DNA of 64,000 nucleotides from Colias croceus (lineage: Eukaryota > Arthropoda > Insecta > Lepidoptera > Pieridae). Positions within the stretch are counted from its first letter, which is position 1. Each line of letters begins with the position of its first letter. Below the pieces are notes generated by a model. It saw only the letters and a list, made by a program, of their open reading frames with translations, had not been told where the DNA came from and did not search any database. A program made the position numbers and the translations under genes. The DNA lies in assembly GCF_905220415.1 (NCBI RefSeq), contig NC_059546.1, positions 8,556,001 to 8,620,000 on the forward strand, in the 5' to 3' direction. Shown here piece after piece: positions 1 to 12,810 of this stretch.

Positions 1-2270
1 AGGTCTTTTAAGTGGTTTAAATTGAATTAGGAAGGACCAATGTTTTTACGGTAAATGGTAATTGTGGATTATATAGAATTGCAATATTATGAATGGCTAA
101 TTTTTTCCTTTTTTACGAGAGAGAAAAACATAAATTAATTATAATATCAGCTATACAATTTTCTTGTAGATCGTTTTTCTTTTTGTAGAGTATCGTACTA
201 GGAAAAAGTATGAAAAGTTTTCGTTTTCAAAGTAATATTTTTTATCAAAAGAAATAGCAATTTTCCTGAGAATTAAACTATTGTAAACCAATATCAATAA
301 CAAAGGCTTTGTTCTGAATAATATCAGTAGCTAGATTTTAACTTTGAACATTTTAGAATATAATTTTGTTACTGGTTTCAATATTTAAGATTCTAGGAAA
401 TTTAACAATATAATCTAAAATATTCGACATTAGAGGTGAGTAAAAGCTTCTTTTGTTATAATATCATGTTGAAAGGTAAACCTTATGATTTAAATATGAA
501 TAGTGTTACACGTTATAATCTGAGAATTATTTCGAAGTTCAAATCATAGTAGATACATGTACCTACATAAAATGTTTGAGTGTAAGTTAGAATTAGTATA
601 GTTTTCAAAGAACATATTATTATAATAATTTTGATTTTTCGAATATGTATAAACACTTAAGTTGAAGAATTCATGAGAAATTCTTGGTTCAGAAGAGAAC
701 ACATAATAGCATTTATAAACATTTTACACTTGTCTTATTAATTATTTACACTATACAGCAATATATTTATACCTGCATTAGTTTTGCCTCAATAAACTTA
801 TTCCTATCATACACACTAACACACCTCTTAGATAACCTCAAATATTTGCATAATGTAAGTCAAGCTGAGTTGTACAGAAACTGACATGGATTTCTATGTT
901 ACTTGAATAATTTCTCATATAGAGATTGAATCTATTTTGCAAAGTGTGTATAGGAAAAAAATACACTCGTCATGAGAAATACCCATTGATTGCTATACAT
1001 GGCGATAAAATAAGGTTATATAGAACCATATTATTAGTGATATTATAAGACATTATTTAGAATGTGACAATTTCTTTATTATTTACAAAGCCTTCAAAAA
1101 TCACACACACATAATAATTATATAATAAAGGTATGTAAGTATAGTTTTTATAATCAAAACAAACATTTTTACGTGCCCACTTATTTAGTCATTTTAGAGT
1201 AGTCATAGAGATGCAAAATTTAATTGAAAATTTATGAAAATTGTTTTCACTTTATTCAGAGAGAAATAATCTATTCACCCTCCTACAAATCGAATTAAAG
1301 TCGTGCCTGTTCGTGTCTCGTGTCTCTGACATAATTATGTTATCAAACGAAATTCATATGTAAAGTTGGAATGTGTATTTTTTTCAGGATTTATTGAGTT
1401 GGTTCAAGCGTCTTTTTGGAATGCATCCTAAATTGTTTGGGAGAACTTTTATAGTTTGGTTTAGGGACGTTTATGATCGATATGTTTTACATATATGTGC
1501 TTTACATATACCTAAGTATTAACTTGGATTGGAGTAGAGATTCATTTAAATTAAATAAAGAAAGGTTTTGCTAACTATTAATTTAGTAAATAATAGAGCA
1601 CTGTGGCGACACGTACTTATAATTATAAATGTGTGAGAATGATAACAGCGCAAGATATGAGCGTGCGTTGTATTACAGTTTATTTCATTTAACCATAAAC
1701 CAGTTGATATCTAGCGTCCGAGCGTTTTACTTGTCTCCTTGTTCCTTTAATCACATACATACACGCAACATAACAGCACTTTCTCGCTCTTGGTTACTTT
1801 ATTTTTTTTACTTATTTTCAATTTCGGTTCTTCGATTTATATATTACAACTATATATAAAAATGGATACCCTTAATCTATATTTCTCTGAACACAAATCT
1901 TACTTACATCCCTACCATACAAGAACATCCAAGCGTACAGCGATACATTCGCCTAATTTCCCCGTTTCTATTTGAACATAATAGAAATAGGCCTGTTAGC
2001 AAATTCAGTGATGTGAGTAATATAATAGCGTATATAATATGAATATTGGTTTAACTAGAGACCGGGTTATGGAGTCGAAATATTCGCTCCATGTGGCTCA
2101 ATGATTTTAAACATAAAAGATACGAACTTTAGGCTAGTTTGAATGAATGAATGCTTTTATTTAACAAGAAGTATAGTAAAATATATTTAATAGTGGATAA
2201 AAGTCAATCGTTTTTTGTTAGCAAATAAAACTCAAAATCATCACAGTCATGTGATGAATATAAATTTATC

Positions 2271-2448
2271 TCTGTATAGTATATAAAATTCTTGTGTCGC
2301 GTTGTTTGAATTTAATCTTCTCCGAAACGGCTTAACCGATTCTCATGAAATTTTGAGTGCATATCGGGTAGGTCTAAGAATCGATCAACTTCTATTTTTC
2401 ATTCCCTAAGTACGGGAAAGACAGAACAATGTTTGCAGGGACAGCTAG
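2271..2448 (+). mobile_element. Helitron-like non-autonomous element
   Basis: The head reads TCTGTATAGTATATAAAATT, followed by CGAAACGGCTTAACCGATTC and TCATGAAATTTTGAGTGCAT, then a short tail GGGACAGCTAGT. The 5' TC and 3' CTAG|T ends fit Helitron insertion between A and T. This type is abundant in Lepidoptera. Confidence 0.75.
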
Positions 2449-3443
2449 TATCCTTTACAATAACAAGGTTCATAATTTATTTAAATTTTAATAACAATAA
2501 TTACTTTGTTACAGGTATCTTGCGAGCTGCGAACGTAATTACTAACTCGACTCATTTTACATTCTCCTAAATTGTAAGCTCATACAAATTTCTGTATATT
2601 TTAATCATATCAGTCTACTTCACTATATTACTCTTTATTCAACTACACTGCTGGCCATGCATGGGAACGCAAATTCTAAAATATTGCTACACAACTTTCA
2701 TGCTGTCATGCCGGAGTGCTTAAAGTATTCAATATATTAAAATTGCTTTCCACATTTTCATGGCATTTTTGTAATTTCACCGACTTGAATGTGCAACATT
2801 TTGATATATTATGAGCTAACATTTTGTTGGAAGTTTTAATAATAACAAGAATCAGGTTTAGAGTGCAATATTTTTATTAAATAATGGCACTCATATTAAA
2901 TGGGTTACAAAGTAGTTATTTGATATAGATCACAATAAACAAAAATATCGTTACACAAAATAAGAAAATGCTTTGCCATGATCCTGGATATTACCGCCTA
3001 TGACATGCGAGATTCACCACGCAATAATTATTGTAAAATGATAAAAATACACATTTAATTGATTTTATATTGGGTTATTACTTTATTAACCTCCCAACAT
3101 ATAACTAACATAATCCTCCAAACTGAATAAAAAGTCCTATCATACATGCTCTATTTAAAGTCAAATTTTAATCCATCCATTCGTTTGTCCCTCAGTGTAC
3201 GCAGCGGGCAGTCTGCCAAACATACGTAAAGTTACTAATTGCTTAGAAAGCAGTTAAATTCAAATTTGTCCGGGCAATGTTAACCTAGCTCCATATTTAT
3301 GACACACGGATGTACATAATTCCCTCTCATCACGTTGAATTTCTAACTAGAGTTACCCTTAAATCCTTTTGCTATTACATGGAATGGTTTTGTAAAGTTA
3401 CGCTTATGACTTTTAGGTTAAAGAACTGTTTTGTAGCTATGGC

Positions 3444-3628
3444 ATATAAATATTATAAAGCTGAAGAGTTTGTTAGTTTGTTTGTTAGAACGCGCTAATC
3501 TCGGGAACTACTGGTCCGATTTGAAAAATTATTTCGGTGTTAGATAGCCCATTTATCGAGGAAGGCTATATTATATCATCACACTAAGACCAACAGGAGT
3601 GGAGCACTGCGGGTAAATGATAAAGGTA
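3444..3628 (+). mobile_element. Helitron-like element, degenerate 3' end
   Basis: Carries the TATTATAAAGCTGAAGAGTT head, GAACGCGCTAATCTC, and the ACCAACAGGAGTGGAGC segment shared with the copies at 8.1, 34.2, 38.0, 41.7 and 48.2 kb. The CTAGT terminus is eroded. Confidence 0.7.
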
Positions 3629-4307
3629 GAGTACAGTACATTATAAAAGTGTTAGTATTACTTATACGTAAAATTGGTATTTTTTCCACATTCTTTTAAA
3701 AAAATATAAAAAACCTAACCATGCTAATACAATCATCAGAATGAAAATATCTTTAAAATGTACAATAAAAAATAGAGTTTCTATTTCTTTATTAAGTATC
3801 GTATTGTCAATTACTTTCTCAATTTTCTTTCCATTACATTACCCGAATATACATCTATAAAATTCCAAGAAAATTTATCTAATTCAATCCACAAATGATT
3901 CACATCTCACCGAGTGCATTCGGCAATTTTCATTTTAAATTGCCAAGAGAAAAAAATGCCTTTGACATTCCTCTCGTAAATCTCCCTCTAGAGAATCGTA
4001 GACAATCGTTAGGACGTTTAAAATGTAAAATGTGTCGTTTCGAATTTGTTGCACGGACGTGCTCGCTGTAAGTACAAATAAATTGCTAAATCAACAGGGG
4101 CATTGTTGCTTTAGTTCAGGTTATTATTTTGAAACTAAATTCAATAAGTAATGAATCATGTTTAGTTTTGAATTATTTATATTTTGTACTTTAGAAAGTT
4201 CCTTGAATATTGTAATTTCGAATTTTAAATTGTAGAAAAATAAAATAATAATGAAATCTATAGAATATAAAATAATTAAATCAATTTACATTCACTTCAA
4301 ATTTAAC

Positions 4308-4365
4308 CGACTTAAAAAGGAAGAAGGAAGTTCTCAAATCTTCGGAATCTTTTTTTATATAGGTA
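4308..4365 (+). repeat. Relic of the AACCGACTT-tail lepidopteran repeat
   Basis: ACCGACTTAAAAAGGAAGAA then GGAAGTTCTCAAATCTTCGG resembles the common AACCGACTTCAAAAAAGGAG / GAGGTTCTCAATTCG repeat end. A second relic in reverse is at 23668-23708. Confidence 0.5.
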
Positions 4366-5332
4366 ACGCATTAAAATAAAAGATATTATATTATTATCTG
4401 TAATTGTAGAATCGTCGAGAACGATATCTGCACATCAAGAAAGTCATTTGCCTACCTTATAACGTAAATGTATAGCATAGTTAGATAATGACAAAAAAGT
4501 TACCCCGAAGCATCTTATTACGCAAGAGAAAAGAATATAAAGAGCGTATCGTTTCCGAGATTCGGCAAAATGTTTCCTTCAAATTCAATTTATATTAAAT
4601 CTGTTGTTATCTTTAGGGATTGTACCTTTATTGTTTCATTAAGTGCTTACGTTTCCTGGAACGGAGTCCCTAAAGTATTTCTTTAGAATATAAAATGCTT
4701 TTGTCAATATTTTGTTTTTGGTAATATTAATCATTGATATTAGTATTATTCTTAAGTAATATAAAGCGGAATTAGTGATATAAAATGTATTCACTACAAT
4801 TATTTTATAATACGTTAATAAGCGTGTATCAATTAGGAATTTGAATAAGTAAATTGCTAAAGTATTGCATAATATTTTACACATTAGTAAATTCAGTTTA
4901 AATGGAACTACATATTTTCATGGTTGAATAATACATGAATAATATCTACATTTTAATTCGTATATATTTGTTATATTTGCTTAAACAATACTTCTGACTT
5001 TCAGCCAAGTGAAAAAGACTGCAAATGCAAAATGTTTTTACAAAGATGCGAATATACAAGCCTTAATTAATAACGAACTGTTTAATTCATATTTTGGTTT
5101 AAAATAAGCGCACAGACTTCATAAAATACACTAGACTTCATAACTGTAATCCGCTCCATCAAAAAACGTCCAAAACTGAAAACTAAATAGAGTCACAACA
5201 AAGGGTGCATTGTAAAACATGATTGTGAAATACACGTTAAAATAAACGTATCTGTCAGGTGCCAAGTCCGAAATAAATATGTAAAATTCATACAATTATG
5301 TTGTCCCATACTGCGGGACACACACATGTATC

Positions 5333-5430
5333 GAGCCGGTCATGTTGGTACACACGCACACACACATACACATGCACAATATACATATATTGAGCCGGTC
5401 ATGTTGGTACACACGCACACATACACGATT
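5333..5430 (+). repeat. 59-bp tandem duplication with CA-rich spacer
   Basis: GAGCCGGTCATGTTGGTACA plus CACGCACACA occurs at 5333 and again at 5392, separated by exactly 59 bases, with CACACA/CATACA runs between. Confidence 0.85.
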
Positions 5431-8114
5431 GAACAAAGCCATTTCACCTTTCAAACGCAGGGTGAGATTTTGCGAATGTTAATGAATGTATGAAATTTTT
5501 GGAGGTCACTTGTTTTTATTTTATTTCATCTTTGTAATGACGTTTAGGGTAGGTTCTTCAGGATTCCTAATAATAGGTCTGTACTGTTTAATTTTACGGG
5601 GACTCATGTTGATAGAATTTCACTTATCTCGATGACTTTTTAATTATTTTGAGAGCTTTAAGCAATATGGCCGATGGTAAGTGTCTGGGAGTACTGACAT
5701 CGTATTTTTAACTGTATATTCTAAAAAATATGTTTACATCAGTCATGAGAAAATACGTGAAGTAAGTACTGTTTTTATGAACCTTGATCATCTGGAAATT
5801 GGCCCATTGACCAAGCTAACGGGTAGGCGTACGATGGTAGCACATACTGACACTACCCAATCGTCCACATTTCATCCGTCAGAAAATAGGTGAGGTTCGG
5901 CGGCCCTAGGATCTTGTACTACAAAACGAATGAGATTAATTTGTGTTAAAAAGTGCAAAATCTAGCAGCGACTAACAACAAACTAACGACTAAAAACAGA
6001 TTAATATTGTAGTGGGTGCGCAAAATTATTCTAATGTACAAAATAAATTGATTTGATTTTTATGATCAAAGGCGTATTGAAATCAAGACGTAATATAAAA
6101 CAAGTCTTAGCGCTTTTTTAACTAATGCATATAAATAAGTATAGAAATTATAATAATGCCACATAATATATTATATGTATCTCCAAATATTATATTATAA
6201 TATGTATCTCCAACGCGCATAATTTCGATTTAAGATTCAAGATAATTTACATTTTACGATAGAAATTATAGGTCTGTTCGGGATATTATGCTCGTATAAG
6301 TTTATTACACATTATCTGTATACATAAAATACGAGATTCGTATTCTGGGAATAAATTAATTGGGATAATATATTCTCGAGTTAAACTTGGAAGCAGATCT
6401 CGTTTCGATATTGTGCAAAGATTAACATAAATAAGCAAAGGTATAATTACTATAGGTAACTTTATATTTTATTTCTACTATGATATAGTATATTATAAAT
6501 ATAGTGTTTTATTGATAGCAACTATTTAAGCATCCAAGTATTATAAATGGGTATATTAAATATCGAATGCTTTAAAATGCTTCTTAACTATAAAATACGT
6601 TATATTATACCGTTTAATATTTAAAAAAATCAAAGGTTTTTACTTTATACCATGGTCACGGGGAGACTGAGATTTCATGTCTTGGTGGTACAAAAATTGC
6701 TATTTGCGAACTACCTATTTCAGTAAATTCAATATTATCATAATTTTCTAGGAAAGCAAATTCAATATAACATTTCATTTCGCAGATATTCTAAAGTGGG
6801 AGCCAATAAATCTGACGTAGCGGAAATTACGAATACTGCATCTAACATTGGACTCGATTTAAATCTATTACTCGAATACGACTTATGACACAAAATATGA
6901 TGCTTTCGAATGTAAATAATGAAATGAAAATATTTTATTAATGAATAATAAAATAAATAAATGAATACAGTGGTGTATCAGTTGAAATAATATGAATATA
7001 GAGTGAAGTGAGGCGTGTTAATTAGGCATCGTGTTTAATAGTGTGATGGATTTTTTTATAAATCAGTTCAATGTTTTAATTGATTACGTCCGATTTATGG
7101 TGTATATTAAACGTGTGTATCTGTTTATTATAGTATTGTTGTAATATTATAATTTTATCCAGTCTATGTTAATTATATATACAAATAAAAAACTTCCAAA
7201 TTCTTGGATGTGAAAATGGCTTCTCTAAATTGCAACCATTTTATAAATTTCGTTTGCATTTGAATTATTTCCCTGTTTAATTAAGCACTTACAGTACCAA
7301 CACAATCCAGCTTCGTCAAATATTCTGCAAGAAAAACCCTTTTAACATCCCAACTTGACCCTTTTGTATGCAAAACAAAAACTGAAGTTCTAAAGAAAGT
7401 CAGAAGGATGGTAATAAAATTTTGGCGGAAGTTTCAAGACTGTTGTATTGTTAAGGGTAATGAGTCGTCTAAATGGAGCTTTTGTAGTCTTGTAGTAAAA
7501 CGCTATTTTCCTCTTAATAAAAGTCGCGTGAGCACATACAATCAAACGTGTAAGTAGAGTGCTACGACGCTACGAGATGCGGCGTAGACCGTAGAGTAGA
7601 ATCTGTAGAAGCATACAATGAGTTTAATTAATTTCGATATATTGCGTAGCGCATGTATTTTAATCTGCTACGTATTTGCTACAGAGAAATAGTTAACGAA
7701 AATATTTATGCTATTTTTTATCGAAGCGATAAAATATTTAATGTTTTATTCCATCGCACTGTGTAGACGTAGCTTTATATCGCCAATTAAAAGGCACAAG
7801 CTAAAGCGAACTTATTAAGATAAGACGCTAAAAATACCTAGCTTGAAAGATAACACGAGTAATCGAAAGACTTTTTGGAGGGAAGTTGAGTTAATGACGG
7901 CGTATAAGCGAAGAGAGGATTGAGTCAAAATTTACGGTTTATTTAATTTTGATGAAGTTAATATAATCAAGTCTTATAATTTGGAGCGCTGAAATATTTA
8001 ATAATTTTATGCTATTAAGAAAATCTCGAGTATAAAATAATTCTGATGTAATTAATGTATGAGGAGTATGGAGTTACAGGATTATTCCATAACCCTTATA
8101 TATTTTATTCCATA

Positions 8115-8314
8115 CTAGCTGTGCCGCGCGGTTTCACCCGCGTGGCTCCGCTCCTGTTGCAGGTCTTAGCGTGATAATATAACATAGCCTATATTACTCG
8201 TGGATAATGTAGCTTTCGAATGGTGAAAGAATTTTTAAAATCGGTCCAGTAGCTTATGAGCCTATTCATTACAATCAAACAAACAAAGTTTTCCTCTTTA
8301 TAATATTAGTGTAG
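8115..8314 (-). mobile_element. Helitron-like element (AAGCTGAAGAG-head type)
   Basis: Reads on the minus strand from TCTACACTAATATTATAAAG to a tail with GGGTGAAACCGCGCGGCACA and CTAG, followed by T. Same family as the copies near 3.5, 34.2, 38.0, 41.7 and 48.2 kb. Confidence 0.8.
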
Positions 8315-8817
8315 ATTATTACACGAATATTAATATATAATAAATAAAATAAGAATATTAATGTTGCCATATTGAACAGTATACTCTATATTACATTTAA
8401 TAATATTAAAAGGTCATATAGAGCATAATGATAAACCGATTAACTTTGAAAACTTTGTTTACCGTTATTATTATTTTGTCAAACAAAATTAGGTCTTATG
8501 TAAGTAATTAGTAATTACGTAGCCAAAGATGCAGGTGTCATAGCTTCAAGCTATTGGCAATTTTATAGCTGCCTTACTTCAAAGAGAAAATGCTAGTTAC
8601 ATACAAGCTCTTTCTCAGCCTTTGATGTGCCAAGACAGTTAGAAAGACTGATAGAAAGAAAACAATCTTCGTCTTGAAGTGCGTTTGTATACAGAAATAG
8701 CACGCTATTTCTTGGTTGGTGTTTTTAGTACTTTTGTAGTACTAATAGATAGAGATATTGGTATAAATAGGTAGTAGGAGTACGTATTACTAGTTCAATG
8801 ACAAAATGTAGTGTCCA

Positions 8818-8987
8818 TCTTATATATAAAAATGAATAGCAAAATGTGTTGGTAAGCGCATAACTCGAGAACGGCTGAACCGATTTCGATAATTCTTTTT
8901 TTATTATATTCCTTGAAGTACGAGGATGGTTCTTATGTAGAGAAAACGTAAACATGTACCACGGGCGAAGCCGGGGCGGACCGCTAG
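8818..8987 (+). mobile_element. Helitron-like element (GGTAAGCGCATAACTCGAG type)
   Basis: The head TCTTATATATAAAAATGAAT is followed by GGTAAGCGCATAACTCGAGA, then the tail ACGGGCGAAGCCGGGGCGGA and CTAG|T. Same type as the inverted copy at 11923-12098. Confidence 0.8.
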
Positions 8988-9189
8988 TAAATAATAAATA
9001 TGCTTGAAGTGCTGACCCAAATACATTTTATAGTAAACGAATTATATAACAACTTATTAATCTACCAGAAAATTAAATTAAATTTTAAATCAAATTGTTA
9101 ATTTATAATAATTTATGTAGTTTAAGGTTAAACTGCATTGAATCTTAAACTAAATACAATAAAAACATAAATCAGCCATCTACCAAAAT

Positions 9190-9214
9190 GAAACTATACT
9201 ACTACTACTACTAA
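9190..9214 (+). repeat. (ACT)n microsatellite
   Basis: About five consecutive ACT units directly abut the 5' end of the adjacent Helitron-like element. Confidence 0.8.
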
Positions 9215-9420
9215 TCCTACTAATAAAATAGATACGATTTTTTATGTTTGTTTGCTTTTAACTCCTTCACGAAAAACTACTGAACCGATTTTCATGAAAT
9301 TTGGCACACGCATTGAATTATCACATAGAATAGTTTTTATCCTGAAAACCCCAAGGGAACGGGAACTATGCGGGTTTATCTTGCAATACGCGGGCGAAGC
9401 TGCAGGCGAAAAGCTATAGT
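9215..9420 (+). mobile_element. Helitron-like element, mutated 3' end
   Basis: TCCTACTAATAAAATAGATA head, ACTACTGAACCGATTTTCAT core, GGGAACGGGAACTATGCGGG and GCGGGCGAAGCTGCAGGCG tail. The last bases read CTATAGT instead of CTAGT. Confidence 0.75.
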
Positions 9421-9749
9421 CAAACTATAAAGTACACACAACTATACGAGTTTAATATTGCGTATATTACGCTATGAATAAGCCTTGTTACAAGTTTATC
9501 GACTTGTACATATTGTCTGATCGCATATTGGAAGGCCAAGTGGGTTGACAGGAAACTTTGAGACCTCTTCTAACTTATTTGTAGGTACCCACTTGATTAG
9601 AAAGCCCCGGGTACTCATAGTGTTGGGAATTCATAACAGGGTTGTTTGAATTAATTCTATTAAGATACGCGAAGATTTTGTTGATGAGAAAACGTATATG
9701 GATGTCAACGTTTTAAAAGTAGTCTCCTTAATTTTATTTACTATCACTG

Positions 9750-9920
9750 CATAATATAAAACAAAGTCTTTTTCCGTCGTCTATGTGACTGCGTGATGCT
9801 TAGATTTTAAAAATTACGCAACATATTTTGATGCGTTTATTTATATTGTAGATAGAGCGATACAAGAGAAAGTTTTGTTTATTAGGTTTTAAAGAAAGCG
9901 GGCGAAGCCGTGGGTGGATA
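9750..9920 (+). mobile_element. Helitron-like element (ATAAAACAAAGTC-head type), eroded
   Basis: ATATAAAACAAAGTCTTTTT head, TACGCAACATATTTTGATGC and a tail with GCGGGCGAAGCCGTGGGTGG. It matches the cleaner copies at 33180 and 44729. The CTAGT end is lost. Confidence 0.7.
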
Positions 9921-10120
9921 TTATTTGCTGATAAATTTACGACGTTTTGATATAACTTCCGTTTTGCTCCAAATTAAAACTGCTTGATTGGAAAAATCGT
10001 TACTTGAGCACTTTCCGATTAAATTTTAACAAGATTCAACATTTAACTGTTAAAGCACTTAACAAATTATCAATGAGATCGAATTCGTTTCGTAGGTATT
10101 TTTCAATCCAATGATACTTG

Positions 10121-11355
10121 ATAGATAGGGAGGCGAGGTAGCTAAATGACGTAATTCAACGGCGTCGTCGAGACTTATCAAAATCGAAAGAGAAAATAAT
10201 TTCGAAAAGAAAAGCTTCTATGGTAAAAACCATTTTAGCGGTGGGTTTGGCGTGTACGGATTTTAAAAAATGTAAAAAAAAACAGTTACTTGGGCATTCT
10301 CGAGCGCGTCAGATATTCATACTACGTATGCCCCAAGTCCCTCTGATAACAACGGTATACTAATCTGCCGGTTTGCGTGGTGGGGCTAGGCATATAAATT
10401 CGTCAAAAATGCACAAAAAAAAAAATTTACTCGAGCGCGTCAGATTTTCGGAAGGGGTGTTAAGTAGGCCCCAAGGAAGCTCCCCTTAAAAAAACTGACG
10501 ATTACAACATGACGATAAGTTATGATGAATTTTTGAAAATGCAGAAAAAAAGAGTCCTTTTGAAATACTCGAGCGCGTCAGATTTTCATAGGGGAGGTTT
10601 ATCTCGGTATCCTGAAAGCATATTTTCTTAATCTGACAAAAATGTTGGTGGGTTCTCTTAATCTGACCGAAAAAGGTTTGTGGGTTTCTTTTTTTTAATC
10701 ATCGTTATTTCATATCAATTTTTCTTAACTCCCTCAGTTTTCGAGATATACACAAAAAACCGGGAGTTTGACTTTTTACGATGCTTCAAGTAAAAAAAAT
10801 TTTAACTTTGGACAAAAATGAAAAGAGACCTTTTTTTGTAAAATAAAATTACCTTGTTTGTTTATTTAAACTTTTTTTTTGGAAAAAGTAAAGTTCGCGA
10901 CTTATATGCTACAACGCGTTTTTCGGAAGATGAAATGGCTCCTCCAGACTTCCGGTCATGCGGAAACCGGCAGATTTTGTATTTTTAGTAAGTTTTAGAT
11001 TATATTCTTCAAAATAAAAATAAAAACAATCGCGCTCGAGAATGCCGGATTAACGTTTTTTTTTTTACAAGTTCGCGACCCTATAACTCGGCGGCGTCAA
11101 GGACTTATGGTCAGATTAGTTAAATTTAGTCTTAAAACACTAATATCAACCCCCAATATCTTAATCTGACGCGCTCGAGTATTTCAGACTATCGATTTTT
11201 TTTTACTAATCTGATCGTCTATCCTAGGCGCGCGTCACTACATATAGAGCTAAATAGTTAACAAAGTTGTTCTATTAGGTCTAAGGTATCTCTCATATCT
11301 TAAACTGCCACGCTCGAGTATTACAGAAAATTCCCCTCTTCGCCTCCCTATCTAT
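10121..11355. mobile_element. Modular inverted-repeat element, class unassigned
   Basis: The ends carry a 16-bp perfect inverted repeat: ATAGATAGGGAGGCGA at 10121-10136 and its complement at 11340-11355. Inside, the 15-mer CTCGAGCGCGTCAGA occurs three times in direct orientation (10299, 10430, 10568). Its complement, intact or degenerate, occurs three times (11026, 11165, 11303). Spacing is 131-139 bases in both arms. TTAATCTGAC-like words recur between them. No coding frame is visible and no target duplication was recognised. I read it as a non-autonomous transposon built of repeated modules. Confidence 0.6.
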
Positions 11356-11922
11356 GAACGTAAATTAAAAAATCCAAATCCAATTTTCAACTTGATTAAT
11401 CTCAAAATTCTTCAAAATGTGCATGAAAAATGTTTTCGAAAAACTCACTATTTACGACCACATTCCGTACGAACTTTATGAACCAAGATTGCACATGTTC
11501 AAAGTTTATGTATTCACAGTATTGCATGAATGTAAACAAACAAGCGACTAACGAACACCAATTAGACCGGACATGCCTATATAAGACTAAATGGAACTCG
11601 GTAATAGGACCTTTATGTGCGATGCGTTGAGCCTCGATTTTAGATTTGAATTAATAAGTTTTAGGGTACGTTTTATAAAATAATGGCTTGTTTTAGGAGG
11701 GTTTTACAAGGTCAGGAGTTAAACCGTAGAAGCCAAAAGGTCTCGTGTACCAATTCTTCTATTTTTTTTAATTAGACCTAGCACTACATAATCAAAATAT
11801 GTTTGTAAAAAAATTCTTCGCCGCTCCTAGTTCAGTTTCATTTAATTATCTACAATGTACAGTTATGTATTATACACATCACACAAACAATAGAAAAATG
11901 ATTGGAATTTATTTATTTGTAA

Positions 11923-12098
11923 CTAGCGGTCCCCCCCGGCTTCACCCGTGGTGTACATGTTTACGTTTTCTCTCCATAAAAACCATTCACGTACATCAAG
12001 GAATATTATAAAAAAATAATTAACAAAATCGGTACAGCAATTCTCTAGTTATGCGCTTACCAACACATTTTGCGATTCATTTTTATATTATAAGAAGA
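11923..12098 (-). mobile_element. Helitron-like element (GGTAAGCGCATAACTCGAG type), inverted
   Basis: Minus-strand copy of the type seen at 8818-8987. On the plus strand it starts CTAGCGGTCCCCCCCGGCTT and ends in TATAATATAAAAATG read in reverse. Confidence 0.78.
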
Positions 12099-12810
12099 TA
12101 GTCGTAAACGATATTGAATAATGCACATTGGATAAAGCAACTCTACATATTTGAAATAATCCAAGCATTTCGAATAAAATTCCAATATCAAATATATCAC
12201 GTTGTTTAGTCACAGGATAGAATTTAATATTTCTTACTGAAAAAGCAAAATATTTTTCATTCATATTGAAATGTATAGTAAATTGCCTTTGAGTAGTAGC
12301 TGCTTTTCACAGGTCAATGAACTATCATTTATGAAAAGTTTAATTTGTTTTGATTCGTGTTCATTGTTAGTTTTGTTTAGTCTGCTGATATTAAATCGTT
12401 TAAAAGGGTAAAATGTTTAGATTATTTATAAAACTTAGACTTTTTTCTATTAGAGATGTTATATTATGAAATTAGGTATGAAATATACTTATAGGTATGA
12501 AAAAGCGACTGTTAAATTAAATATTTTGTCAACAAACAATAATTAATATTCAGAAATTCACGAGAGCATAAATCTACAAAAATATAAACGCTTTTATGAT
12601 ATCGCACTTTACATCGATCATATTATAATACTAAAATTCTACAGCATAATGATATTATCTACGTAAATTTAACCTTTTACCATGGCTACTACATATTTAT
12701 TTTCGTACAAACAATATTTAATTCACCTAACTACTTATATCCTAACACAACACCGTTCATAAAACATTCATCTGTACCCCAACTAATTAATTTCATTATA
12801 ATTTAGATAG

